Origin: Gymnorhina tibicen | Taxonomy: Eukaryota; Chordata; Aves; Passeriformes; Artamidae | Direction: 5' to 3' | NCBI GenBank assembly: GCA_013399875.1 | Contig: VXAZ01005692.1 | Coordinates: 10,597-74,596 of the forward strand | DNA length: 64,000 bases | Part shown: positions 33,301-44,268 of the stretch, one piece after another | Numbering within the stretch: the stretch's first letter is position 1 | How the letters are laid out: each line of letters opens with the position of its first letter | Position numbers and translations under genes: made by a program | The notes under the pieces: generated by a model | Seen by the model: only the letters and a program-made list of their open reading frames with translations | Databases searched by the model: none | Told to the model about the DNA's origin: nothing

Positions 33301-33925
33301 TTGCTACTCCCATACTTAAATTCCCCCAGGTTTTCAGCTCCACACTGCTCACAGTGCTTCTCTTCCTGTGCTTAAGCTGCCACAGCTGCTCCCATACACA
33401 GTCTCTTGGAAAGTGTCTGATCTCTGAGTACCTCGTGAAGCTCATTCTGCCCTTCCCACACAGACACATCACATTCTTCTGGATTATCAGTGGGAAATCA
33501 CTGCTGGACACGTTCCACTATGCCACAAGCAGCCACAAGTTCAGCTCAGCACTATTTTGCCCCTAAAATAAGAGCTGCTCCCTAAGGAGGAGACAGAGCT
33601 CTTAAAAAAGAGCAATTTTTTGATTTTCAGCCACTGCATGAACACTACTCCAGTGTCTTCTCCACCACAAGATACAGGTCAAAAAGGGACCTGCCCTTTC
33701 CTGACCTGCTGAGGACCAGGGGAGTTTTTGCTTCCTTCACATCAGGAGCACCCCTCACCTCCTGCTCATCTGGATTATTTCCCTAATTTTTGGAAAGCAG
33801 GAGCAGGAACTCAAGGCACTGGCAGTGCCCATTCTCCTGCCTCCCATAGGCCACTACAGGCTCCAAGGCTCCATGTTCAGCATCCTGCAGATCTCGTGTC
33901 TCTGGCACAGTTGGTGACACTGTAA
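27351..33925. other. Long intergenic stretch, nothing firmly recognised
   Basis: This is about 6.5 kb without a confident gene or repeat. The 28.0-29.1 kb part is GC-rich with overlapping frames on both strands up to 254 codons, none with domain features. The 32.7-33.5 kb part is AT- and pyrimidine-rich. I looked for splice-site pairs, tRNA-like folds and CR1 tails and found none convincing. Confidence 0.4.
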
Positions 33926-34090
33926 TAAACACTGAAACTAATAGCAGGTATTTGTGAGCCATGTTTTGTTCTCTGCAAAATGTTAATAGAGAAAAATCTG
34001 CAGCACCATGCCAGGAAATCTTTTTATATCTTATTTCCAGACTATCCTAATATCAATTTATATCTGCAATTCAATTAATGTTCTGGGAGA
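33926..34090. promoter_or_regulatory. Candidate conserved non-coding block
   Basis: This is an AT-rich block with AATAAACACTGAAACTAATAG, TTTTTATATCTTATTTCCAG, CTAATATCAATTTATATC and CAATTCAATTAATGTTC phrases. There is no coding potential and no repeat match. It stands out from the GC-rich DNA on either side. Confidence 0.3.
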
Positions 34091-34309
34091 GGCAAATTAG
34101 CATCCCCGGGCCCCTCCTGTCTCAGCAAAGCAAGTTCCCATGGAGAGAGAAAGTCTGGCACAGCCTCTCTCAGGGGCTCGAAGCGGATCAGTGCAAGACC
34201 CCAAACACACAGAGATCCCCTAACCAGGGGGTAGCTGCAGACATGCCCTGAAACACCTCTTGTATCATAGAACAGCACTTAACCCCTCCTGAAACTCGTA
34301 GTGGGGTGC

Positions 34310-34490
34310 ACAACACTTCACCTGTAAACCTGTCTGCTATTAGGTGCATCGTGTTTGAACTCTATAGATCTTAAATTATGAATCAGATCAGATGATGTCA
34401 CTCAGCTGTGCATGCATCTGCTGGATTTTATGCTCACAGAAGCAGCAGGATGCTGCAGTTTTAATTTAAGTGGAACAAGGGAGCTGGTCT
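34310..34490. promoter_or_regulatory. Candidate enhancer with CRE-like and E-box words
   Basis: TGATGTCAC at 34,393-34,401 is a CRE/AP-1-like word and CAGCTG at 34,403-34,408 is an E-box; they are one base apart. Around them lie CTTAAATTATGAATC and TTTTAATTTAAGTGG homeodomain-type words. The block is AT-rich and non-repetitive. Confidence 0.33.
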
Positions 34491-34532
34491 TAAAAGATAA
34501 TCAGGGCCCATTCTGAGCCTTCTGAGGACACT

Positions 34533-34712
34533 GCCTCAAGTTGTGCTAGGGGAGGTTTAAACTGGATTATAGGAAAAAGGGTGAAAGGGTGGTTAGGCAT
34601 TAGAACAAGCTTCCCAGGGCAATGGTGGAGTCACCATCCCTGGAAGTATTCAAAAAATGTGTGGATGTGGCACCTGGGGACATGTTTTAGTGGTGGCCCC
34701 GGCAGTGACACA
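34533..34712 (+). repeat. CR1 LINE 3' fragment lacking the terminal tail
   Basis: This sense CR1 fragment runs GGGGAGGTTTAAACTGGATT, GGGTGGTTAGGCATTAGAAC, GGTGGAGTCACCATCCCTGG, GTGGATGTGGCACCTGGGG, ACATGTTTTAGTGGTGGCC, and then stops. The last 60 or so consensus bases, with the TTCCAACC and TGTGATTC motifs, are missing. Confidence 0.88.
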
Positions 34713-34889
34713 GGCCGAGGTGTAGGGAATAGGAAAATCCCACCTCCGTTCAAAATCCCTGCACAGCACAACCCACTGCAGGCAGTGCAGTGCAAACCAT
34801 CCTCTGCTCCATGGTTTGGGCAGAGGCAAAGCCCTGGAAATTAAAAAAGCTCCTCATGCAAGTCTCTTCAGCATGCTGGCAGTGTCCCG

Positions 34890-35290
34890 AGGAGAGCGAA
34901 GACGTTACGCAGGGAAAGTACTTTTGAAAGCAAACAGCTCCATTTCCATACTGAACAGCCCAATCTCCGATCTCCGAGTTCATGTCCTGAAATAGCCCCG
35001 GAGCCATTTCCCAGCAGGATTGCACAGGAACCTCCCCCTTTCTCCAACACAGTCTCTGTGTTTCTATCCATATTGATGGGCAATAAATAACCCAGCGACA
35101 CATCTGCAGGAAAACACAGGATGCCCTGGAAAACCCTACAAGCCCAGGAGCTGCCCATGGCCCCCGGTGCCCATGTGTGTGGGAGCCGTGTCCCGCAGAG
35201 CCCAGCCACCCGTTAATAATCCTAATGAACAACTCATAAATTAATTCACCAAAATGATTTTCCAACTGGCTTTGAGCTGAGCACGCAGTC
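34890..35290. promoter_or_regulatory. Candidate conserved non-coding block
   Basis: This is repeat-free sequence ending in an AT-rich cluster at 35,210-35,260. The cluster contains GTTAATAATCCTAATGAAC, CATAAATTAATTCACC and AAAATGATTTTCC words. The centre has CCATATTGATGGGCAATAAA. No exon signals were found. The regulatory role is inferred from composition. Confidence 0.33.
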
Positions 35291-35579
35291 AAGGATCTGC
35301 TGCAAGTGGTGATGAGGAAAAGGCAAATGCAAGGTAGAAATGGTTGCCAGCTGCTGATCCAGGGAGTGGGCAAGCTGGGTGGGAGCATCCCTGTGGCACC
35401 CTGGTGGTGCTGCTGGAGCAGGGAGCCTGCAGTGGAATTTGAGTACTTCCCTGCAGAGGAGCAGTGGAATTCAAGCCCTTCCAGCCCCACAGGAATGACC
35501 AAGGGCTGGTGCTGCTTTCTCACCATCACTATGCACAGGATTTACCCTCCACAGAGCAAAGGAAAATGGCTGAGGTCTC

Positions 35580-35830
35580 TCGACCTGGGAGAGGCTCATC
35601 ACATGCAAATGGGAAACAATTCTATATAATTTGGAAGACATTAATGGGCTGCGTGGCTATTTCTGCAAAAAACCCACAGAAGGACTGCAAAAAATTAAAG
35701 CCAAAAGTAACTGTTAAAGACCACTTACTGGAACTTTCATGTGTCACAAGTCTCACCCAAACACTCTCTGCTGAGCCCAAAGACTGTAGTGAAGCTGAAT
35801 ATTTCAATCTTGTAAAACTCAGCTGCCAGA
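35580..35830. promoter_or_regulatory. Candidate enhancer with octamer/SOX pair
   Basis: ATGCAAAT at 35,603-35,610 is a perfect octamer word, and AACAAT at 35,615-35,620 is a SOX core four bases further on. The surrounding sequence (ATATAATTTGGAAGACATTAATGG, GCAAAAAATTAAAGCC) is AT-rich and non-repetitive. OCT/SOX pairs usually sit closer, so this is only suggestive. Confidence 0.35.
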
Positions 35831-37518
35831 AGAAAGTGACCAGCAGGGCCACTGGAAGGGGTGGGATCCACCATGATCCCCCCCAGATGGACACGGTAAA
35901 CCACATGCTTCAAGTGAGATGGAAGCCCTTCAGGTCTCTGTCAGCCTGAGGGGCAGATTCCTCCCAGCATTTGTGCTCCATTAACAGACATAATAGACAA
36001 CTCAGGGCCAGTGGAAACTCTCTGTCATAGGTAAAAGCATGGTCCACCATACTCCACCTCCAGGTGGGACAAATCTGCAATAATTTGGAGAAAGGAAAAC
36101 CCAGAAAGGCAGGACAAGTGTTTCTGCAGATACAAACAGAAGCTCAGTATGTGCTATTTAAATGCAATCCCTGTGCTGGGGCAGGAATTCCTCTCTTCAG
36201 CCAGGATCAGTGTGCAGGGGTAGAGCCCCAAAGTGAGATGCTCAGCTTCCCTGGCCCCGGTCAGGCCACCCCTGGCACTGACATCTCTCCCCTCTCTGCA
36301 TCACCCCCATTTTCATTCCCAGCCCCTCCATCTCATTGCACCTTCCAGCTGCTTCCACGTGAGCGGGGCACATGCCATGGCAAAGATCCTTCAGCTTCCC
36401 GTGCCAAGCATGAAGAACTCCTTGACCTCGAGTCAAGGAGGTTTTCTAGCCCCCAGAAGACTCTTACAGCTTTTCTTCCAGCCGTCTTTGTGCTTCTGCA
36501 GGCCCTGTCAGAGGCTGACAGCAGAGCTGCCGTGTTGTTCCTGGAATAGCTTTTCCAATGCCGTGTGAAGGATCTAGGTCACTCCTGACTCCTTGCTACT
36601 CCCCTTTTTATAAACCCAGTGTCAGGCAGATACACAGAACCACTCTGAAGCTGCCCTGAATGATGCTTTGTGAGACGGAGTCTCATCCTGGCGTATGCAC
36701 TTTCCAGGCTCTCCGGGGTGGATTGGTGGATGGCTGTTCAAATACAGCGGCTGGACGGGGGCTATTTAACAGTCCTGAGGATTTGGCAGCCGTAACTTAC
36801 CCTGCTTGGGATTTTTGTCACCTGCAAACCTTACTGTAGATTTTATGATTGTCATCATCTTTATTAAAATTACTTCACAGCTCTGTCTTCCTAATTTCCA
36901 GTCCCAGTAGGAGCAGCACCTCTCGTTCATCCCAGCATGTTGGCGTTGGTCAGAGGCCCTGTCACAAAGCCAGGCACAGCTGACATTTAACATGCCCAGT
37001 TTACAGCATTAATGATTTCCTTGCTGGTGCTGGTTCCTCAGGAATTTGTATCCAGCCTCCCCAGTCCAAGGTTCTGCCAAGGTTCTGCTGAGAACTGCTC
37101 AGACACCGCCTGGACCAGCATGGATGTTTTCACCAGCCCCAGTCTCTCACAGCAAAGCTCACGAGTCTGTCCAGCCAGAGCTACTTTGCATACCAAAAGC
37201 CATTAATTGTGCCAGCACGTAGCTGCAGGAACTCAATTATCCCTCCTACCATCTGACCTGGGTTCGTGGCTTCGTTTCTCAAACCATCATGATAATTGTG
37301 TAAATCCGCAGTCCCTTGGGATTTTCCAAGTTTTCAAGGCTTGCTAAATCTCATGGTTCCCAACTCAAACAGCTTCCCAGCTGATGCCTTTGTGTATCCT
37401 GGGTTTAGGCTTTCCAGAGTGTCAACCTGAAAATATTGGATGTCATTAGGCTTGCACCCTCCTTAGCTCAGCATGACAGATTTTCCAAGGAAAACCAGCT
37501 AAACTCGAGCAGTATTTC
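35831..37518. other. Intergenic sequence, nothing firmly recognised
   Basis: No gene or named repeat was identified. The 36,780-36,900 and 37,180-37,440 parts are AT-rich and repeat-free and might include regulatory DNA, but I see no strong motif pair. Confidence 0.4.
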
Positions 37519-37803
37519 ATAGAATCACAGAACCACAGATTGGTTTGGGTTAGAAGAGACTTTAAACACCAACTCATTCCACCCCCTGCCATGGGCAGGG
37601 ACACCTCCCACTGTCCCAGGCTGCTCCAAGCCCCGTCCAGCCTGGCGTTGGGCACTGCCAGGGATCCAGGGGCAGCCACAGCTGCTCTGGGCACCCTGTG
37701 CCAGGGCCTCCCACCCTCCCAGGGAACAATTCCTTCCCAATATCCCATCCAGCCCTGCCCTCTGGCAGTGGAAAGCCATTCCCTGTGTCCTGTCACAAAG
37801 AAA
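37519..37803 (-). repeat. CR1 LINE 3' end
   Basis: This is an antisense CR1 tail with low divergence: CATAGAATCACAGAACCACAG, CCCTGCCATGGGCAGGGAC, CCAGGCTGCTCCAAGCCCC, GGGGCAGCCACAGCTGCTCTG and CCCTGCCCTCTGGCAGTGG. It ends near TCCCTGTGTCCTGTCAC. Confidence 0.92.
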
Positions 37804-38512
37804 ATCTTCCCAGGAAGACGCATACAACCTTCAGTCACATGTGGACTCTACATTCTGGTTTTGTTGATTATGTATTCCTTCAGTTAGCTAAAATAATTAA
37901 TATTATTTTGCATTCTAAAGGGATATTTTCTGAAGGGACTAGAAAGGTGCCACACTCACTAGAGGGTAAGCACAGCCAGCAGTCAGTGAAGGAGTTGTGA
38001 GCTTTTGGCTGTATTTTTTAGGGAGCAAAATTTAGTCAGAAAAATTGAATGGAGATGGAGACTTCCTGGTGAAACTTTTTTTCAGGTACTCAAAATGGTC
38101 ACATCACTGTAGGAAGAGCAACAGCTGCAATCCATCCTATTTCATTGGAAAAGGAGGGGGAAATAGTAAATTGATAATCCCAAATTGATATGTGTGTGTC
38201 AAAGAGCAGTAAGGGCAAACAAATAGCAAGACATATAAATAATAACATTTTATATTTATCAGTGAGTCCAAGATGACCCTGAATCTGAGCAATGCCAGAA
38301 ATTCAATGGGAGGTTTGAGAAAAGATGACTCAAATTGAATCAATACCTTCAGCTGTTTCCTCTGTCCAATGGTTTATTATGATTCCGAAAAATCTCTTGC
38401 TTGAAATTTTTTACAGTAATTCAAGAAGCTGAGCAGGTGCTGTGTTGGGGAAAATGGCAAAAAGGAAAGAAGGGAGAAAGCTCAAGAGAAGGACTGAACG
38501 TGGGAACTTCTC
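37804..38512. other. AT-rich intergenic sequence
   Basis: This is AT-rich, gene-free sequence between a CR1 tail and a pentanucleotide microsatellite. Nothing specific was recognised. Confidence 0.45.
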
Positions 38513-38545
38513 AATTAAATTAAATTAAATTAAATTAAATTAAAT
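38513..38545. repeat. (AATTA)n pentanucleotide microsatellite
   Basis: There are six and a half perfect copies of the 5-base unit AATTA, with no interruptions. A perfect array suggests it may vary in length between individuals. Confidence 0.95.
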
Positions 38546-38829
38546 ACCTTAAACAGTTGATTTCAAAGTTTGGGTGGGAGTGGAAAGGTCAAAACCTGAT
38601 GAAAATTTTTGCCCAGCTCAGACCTGCTGGGTGTCAGGGAACAGGACTTAGGGATGTGATTTACACTCTCCCTCGTGCCTTGGGAAGGTTCCCTCCACTC
38701 TCTCGGCAGGAACAAGGCACGGACACTGGACACTAAGCAGAGCCCAGCTCTCCCCTGTCCCCGCTGCTCCATCCCCTCTGCCCCCAGCCCTTCCCTGCAC
38801 CCCAGTGCTGCTGGCTGGGAGCCCACCAG

Positions 38830-39300
38830 CAGCCACCGCGCTAATGACCCATCACAGCAGCTTGTCATGTCCCGGGGAACGCATCTCTTTCTGATATGTG
38901 GATCAAAGAGGACTCTGGAGCCGTGAATCCCTACGGGAGGATGAGAGGTCGGCTCGGATTAAGACGTGCAGTAATTTGTGAAGGGTATGAACAGAAGAAA
39001 TGAGCTATTAGGGGAAGGATTCGTGGCTGGCAGGATCAAAGAGCACCAGTAGGAAATGTTTAGAAGGCGCTGGGAACAAAGGGAATTCAAACCCATATGA
39101 GTCTATTAATAGACACAGGAAATTTATTAGCAGCAGCAACAAATCAAGTGTTCAATAACTCCCTAAATTCTGCTTTTGCAGAGAAACCAGATCTTTTTTC
39201 ATAAAGCTGATGAGGGACTTGCAAGACTGTTATTAGCCAAGAAATTTAAACAACGTATTTCAAAATAAACTGATATTTTACACCTACACCTGGATAACCC
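38830..39300. promoter_or_regulatory. Candidate conserved non-coding block
   Basis: This is repeat-free sequence. It contains GTGGATCAAAGAGG and CAGGATCAAAGAGC, two ATCAAAG words of TCF/LEF type about 140 bases apart, and GTCTATTAATAGACAC, an inverted repeat at about 39,100. AGGAAATTTATTAGC and AAGAAATTTAAAC phrases also occur. No open frame spans it. The function is inference. Confidence 0.36.
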
Positions 39301-40740
39301 AAGCACAATCATCCTTAAAGTGTTGACAGAGGTGTATAGCAGGATACCAGACAACTGCTGAGTTAGGACTGAGCTATTGTGACAGCCTGAAATCAGATAA
39401 TTATGGGTTGTATACTGATATTAAATAATAATTAGATAATAATTTCAAATTAGAATAACAGAAGGATTATAAATATGTACCCAAGCTTGGTGAGGTGCTA
39501 AGCAGCAAAGGTGGGGTGGGATCAAGAAAGCAGCAGCTCTGGGAAGAAGTTCAGGGTGAGCAAAGCAGACCTGAACTGCAAGGAGTGACTCTGTAACTGC
39601 AGGGGTTTAGCTTAAATTTGGGTGTATATACTGACAGGAACAGGTATATTTAGCCAGGACAGGGCATGCAAGCCCTGGACATGGCACAGTGACACCCTGG
39701 CACTTCAGACCCAGGCTTGGCAACCACCTCAAATGTGGAAAAGAGAAATAGTTGCAAAGAGCCATGAGAAACAGGAGAAACAGACACATGTGATGATGAG
39801 AAAATGTGATCTTTTGCCTCACAAGGATATTGGGGGCTCACAGGGGTTTGCAGCGAGCTGCCTTTGTCAGAGGGTCGCTGTGCAATTGGACAGGGAAGGG
39901 TAGAGCTGCCCGTAAATGTCTGGCACATGAGGCCAGGAGATTTCCCTCTACCCAGAGAACATTCTGGTATTCACAAAGGTGATTTTCCAGGCCATGAAGT
40001 CTTCAGAACAAAAATGGACTCTTTGGGGCACACAGATGCTGGTAAATTCAACAGCTGGTCTCAATATGAGATTGCTTTGGGAAAGGAAACTTACGGCAGG
40101 CCCTGCAAAGTGATCTGCTGATTGTTGGGGCTTTAATCTCTGTAAATAACCTTTTCCTCTGCCTTTTTGAGGCATGGGGAGGAGCTTCCCACCTCCCCTC
40201 CCCAAGAAAGATGTCAGGTCAAAGAACATGAGAGAAGCAGGAATACTGGGTGCACAGTTCCTTTAGATCTTCCTCCTCTACATCCATCCCTGTGCCCTCT
40301 TATTCACCTTTTTATTAAGTATCAGATTCAGGATAAAAAGGTCATGGACCAGGGGACATTAGGCTTTTTCTTTCAAGCAGAACATGCTCTATATTTTCAT
40401 CCATGACAGACTGAGGATCAATTTGTGGCAGAAAACAAAGTTCATTAATAGGAACACTGCAAATAGTGGGAACTGGCCTAGGAGGACATTTGGTGCCGGA
40501 TCGCTGCGAGGCACTAATGAGGGAGGAAAAGGGAGGGGAGAAGGGAAGACAGCAGGAGGTTTTCTTCCCAGTCACGTTTCCTATATCCCACTCCACCCTC
40601 TCCTCCTGCAGGTCCTGCTCCAGTGTGTCCAACACCCCATGCATCAGGGTACGGGTGCCCCTTTGAGGGGGTTCCCTCCCAGCCGTTCTTCTCCAGGAGC
40701 TGGCCCGAACCAGGCTGCAAATGTGCTGAGCTTTTCTGGC
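39301..40740. other. Intergenic sequence, nothing firmly recognised
   Basis: An AT-rich piece at 39,370-39,470 (TTAAATAATAATTAGATAATAA) is followed by ordinary unique-looking sequence. I see no exon or named repeat. Confidence 0.4.
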
Positions 40741-40980
40741 AACACTTCAGAATAAGTGGCAAACCATTTCTGCGGCTCGTTTCCATTGTAGTATTAATCA
40801 AACTGAACTCCTGTGGTGCTCATATGGATGTCATATGTAAATCCCACTGAACTTGGCTGCCGCTCATTCCAAATTAAAGCCAATGGAGAAATTTCACTCC
40901 TGTCTCCATCTTGCATCTCTGAGCTCTTGCGCATTAATTCCATTCATGAAATCCTGACTGCTGTGGACTTGAGGGAATAC
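40741..40980. promoter_or_regulatory. Candidate conserved block, possibly an exapted old repeat
   Basis: The sequence holds GTATTAATCAAACTG, CATATGGATGTCATATG, AAATTAAAGCCAATGGAG and GCGCATTAATTCCATTCATG. The AAAGCCAATGGAGAAATTTCAC phrase resembles ancient amniote repeats that carry an AAGTCAATGGAG-type motif. No coding potential was found. Whether it is a conserved element, an old repeat or both cannot be settled by eye. Confidence 0.33.
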
Positions 40981-42107
40981 CAGAGTTGATGACACCCATG
41001 AGAAGAGTTGGTAATACTTGTGAATCTATAGAGAAGGTGCTCAGGTGCAAGGTTGAAGCAAACATACTTCCATGTCCTATCTCAGCCAAGTACTCCACAT
41101 CTTAAAACAGAAGCCCTCACCAGCATTTCAAACTGTCCATCCCTCAGTGTGAGTATTTCAGAACAAGAGGCTTTCCAGGCCAGTGCTGGTGCTCAGCACC
41201 AGAAGACGACACGAGAAACCTCCAAACAGCAGCTCTGGAACAGTTTCAAAGAGTTTTCTCTCCCACTATGAGAAATCCCACCGTGTTTGATGAAGTATAT
41301 GTATTTATTTATAATTTGTTTTTGTGGTGGGAGACAGGCAAACACAGGTTTATTTTGCTCTGAGAGTACTGATCCCTTTTTTCTCCCCTTGAGAAGGGGG
41401 TCAAAGAGCTGTGGACTAATTGCTGGACCCCAGAAGTTAGCTGCAGGTCAGGCAGAAGTTTCTTTGGCCTTGGGCAAGACTTTCAGCCTTGCACCTGCTG
41501 AACCAAGTCCAGTGTCTGAACTAGGACAGCGTGAGCACCTACGGAGTGTCTCTTGCTTTCAGTGCAGCCATCAGTTTCGGTCCCTTGGGAACACTGCAGC
41601 CTTCAGCCCATCACAGTGATGCCATTCATTTCCCAGAGGAAAAGGGAGGAACACAGGAATGGGCTGAGGTGGTTCCAGCCCTTCCTGAAAGGCTGGGTAG
41701 TGGTGGAAAGGTCCCACCCTGGAGCCCTTGCCCACCCTGTGCCTCCCTGGCTGGCATCAGATGCCCACTGGCAGTGGGCAGTGAGCAGATGAATCACCGT
41801 TTGGCCTTCTCTCTGTCACAGACAACAAAGCTGCTTACTGCAGGAAGCCACACATATTGCAGGGCTTTCCAGAACAACCTTTCCAGGCTCCACCAAGCCC
41901 TGTCCACACCAGGGGTGTTTCCTTCCGATCTTCTGCCTCAGTTTTGACCTAAACCACTCAAGTTTCCATGTAATCCCCCAGAACAAGGAATCATTCAGGG
42001 GGAGACTCCTATATTAGCCATATTACTACAAGTACTTTGGAAATTGTTCAGGTGCTTTCTCCCTGAGAAGACTTGTCACACATGTCTGTGTCACTCCAAA
42101 GGTATGT
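40981..42107. other. Intergenic sequence, nothing recognised
   Basis: No gene or named repeat was recognised. A frame at 41,531-41,947 (plus) has no domain character. Confidence 0.45.
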
Positions 42108-42328
42108 AGGAAAATGTATTAGAAAAAAGCTATTTCCTATGAGGGTGGTGAGGCCCTGGCACAGGTTGCCCAGAGAAGCTGTGGCTGCCCCATCCCTGGC
42201 AGTGTCCAAGGCCAGGTTGGACAGGGCTTGGAGCAGCCTGGGACAGTGGAAGGTGTCCCTGCCAATGGCAGAGAGATGGAAATGGATGACCTTTGCCTCT
42301 TCCAACCCAAACCATTCTGTGATTCTAT
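42108..42328 (+). repeat. CR1 LINE 3' end
   Basis: This is a sense CR1 tail: GAGGGTGGTGAGGCCCTGG, AGAGAAGCTGTGGCTGCCCC, GTCCAAGGCCAGGTTGGAC, GGACAGTGGAAGGTGTCCC, and the terminal CAAACCATTCTGTGATTC. It is 5'-truncated. Confidence 0.93.
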
Positions 42329-42890
42329 GGTGTCTCCACTGTCACAGTGAAACACCTGGGTCATGAGAAGTCACTGCTACCCCCAGAAGTCCTTTAGGTT
42401 CACTGACCACTCACTTGAGTAGCTTAAAAGATGTGAACTGAATCTCCAAAACACAAGAATTTTGTTGGGATTTTTTTCTGGGCAATCCAGCAAGCAGAGT
42501 GAGGACAGGATCTCCTGCTCTGTATCCAGCTGTAGAATGACCTGGTTGCTATTTCAGATGAACGGCTTCATTCAGCTGTGATCCCTACAGTGGAAGCAGG
42601 GTCTTCAGCATGGCAAATCCAGCAGCCAGGATGCTGCACAGAGCAAATGGGAAATGGCATCCTCAGCTGGGAACCTGCAACGCCGTGTCCTGACTGGCAA
42701 GGGTGGGGCATGGCTGCACCAGGCGGAGGGTGCAGGGCTTGGGGCGAGCAGAGGGTGGACTCTGCTACAGACAGATGTGTTGGTGAGGTGGCTGTGGGGG
42801 TGTTGGTGCAAGGGCTAAAGGGATATGGGGGGGACAACACTGGTGGGGGGCTGTGGAGGCAAAGATGGCTCTTGCAGTAGCCCATGTCAC

Positions 42891-43175
42891 ACAGAATCAC
42901 TGATTGTTTGGGTTGGAAAAGCCCTCTAAGATCAAATCCAACAGTTACCCTGGCACTGCCAAGGCCAGTAACCCATGTCCCCAAGTGCCACATCTACATG
43001 TCTTAAATCCCTCCAGGGATGGTGACTCCACCACTGCCCTGGGTAGCCTGTGCCAGGGCTGGACAACCCTTTTCCATGGAAAAATTTTTCTCAATATCCA
43101 ATCTAAACCTCCCCTGGCACAACTTGAGGCTGTTTCCTCTTGTTCTGTCATGTGTTACCTGGGAGTTCTCAAGAA
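42891..43175 (-). repeat. CR1 LINE 3' end
   Basis: This is an antisense CR1 tail: CACAGAATCACTGATTG, GGGTTGGAAAAGCCCTC, CATGTCCCCAAGTGCCACATC, CCAGGGATGGTGACTCCACC, TATCCAATCTAAACCTCCCC and GAGGCTGTTTCCTCTTGTTC. It is the last clear CR1 before the CpG island. Confidence 0.93.
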
Positions 43176-43670
43176 AAGGGGTGACAGGGCATGATTTTGG
43201 GGTACCATGTGTAGACTCTGGTTGTTCTACAGGACAGAGAAGGTCCCCAGAGAGGTCCATCTCTGGTCAGGAGACAGCACCAAGGATGCTCATGGGGTTC
43301 CCTCTGGATGGAACCTGGAGATGGTATGTGAAGGTAATGAAGTACAACAGTGGCACGAGAGATCGTTTTAGCTTTAGGACTCCTTTAGGGAGTCACAGGG
43401 GTCTTACTCTGTAGGGGGGGAATTTGAGGACACTGAGCCCCCAAATACATCTGTACATCTATGGTGTCTCTGACCAGGATGGCACAGCAGGGAGAGCTCC
43501 TGCCCAGGCTGGGGGGGAAACCCCCCAGAGTATCTGGGGGTTGCCTGTCCCCAGCATTTGGCTGTGCTGCATGGAGTCCACCCCGATCCTGGCCAGCCCC
43601 AGTGGGCAGCCAGACAAGGATGGACATCACTCTGCACTACCCGGGGAGTCTCTGGTGGGAACACCATCAG

Positions 43671-44045
43671 GTCACAGTGGGGTTCTGCCCTATGCCCAGA
43701 GGGTCCTGATTGGGCACTGGGGCATCCACTCCCACGTGTGGAGATCATGGTGGGGGTCTACCCCATGCCCACGTGTCCTGAGTGGGCATGGGGGGGTCTA
43801 TCCCAAGGCTGGGGCTCATGGGGGGAGCAAGTCTGTCCTGTGCCAAGGGTCCTGCGATGGCACAGGGGAGTCTGTCCCCAGGCTGGGGCTCACAGTGGGG
43901 GTCTGCCCCGTGCCCAAAGGGTCCTGAGACGGCATGGGGAGGGCTGTTCCCAGGCTGAAGGTCATGGGTGGGGGTCTGCCCTGAGCCTGGAGGGTCTCTT
44001 GAGGGCACAGGACACTGAGGGTCTGCCCCGTGCCCAGAGTGCGGG
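43671..44045. repeat. ~72-bp minisatellite upstream of the CpG island
   Basis: A unit of about 72 bases recurs at least five times. It runs from a GGTCATGG/GCTCACAG phrase through TGGGGGTCTGCCCCGTGCCC, GGGTCCTGAGNNGGCATGGGG and CTGTCCCCAGGCT. The phrase TCA-C/TGG-type anchors fall at about 43,672, 43,744, 43,816, 43,890 and 43,962, giving periods of 72, 72, 74 and 72. A shortened unit follows to about 44,045. Because 72 is a multiple of three, open frames run through the array on both strands. Confidence 0.85.
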
Positions 44046-44134
44046 GTGAGGACGGGGGTCTGTCCCTGAGTGAGGACGGTCCCGAGCGGGCATGGCCGGG
44101 GGCGGCCCGCGGGGCGCAGCGACGGTGGGGGAGT

Positions 44135-44268
44135 TGTGAGGGCCGAGCCGAGCGGCGCCGAGCTGTGCCGAGCCAGAAAGGAGCCGAGCCGAGACAAGCC
44201 GAGAGGAGCCGAGAGAAGCCGAGCGGAGCCGAGCCGAACGCAGCCGAACCCAACCGAGCCGAGCCGAG
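44135..44268 (+). repeat. Degenerate GAGCC/CCGAG pentamer tract
   Basis: The tract is built from GAGCC and near variants (GAGCCGAGCCGAG, GAGGAGCCGAG, AACGCAGCCGAACC). It runs directly into the assembly gap, so its true length is unknown. The purine skew on one strand (G and A with periodic C) may hinder sequencing. Confidence 0.8.
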
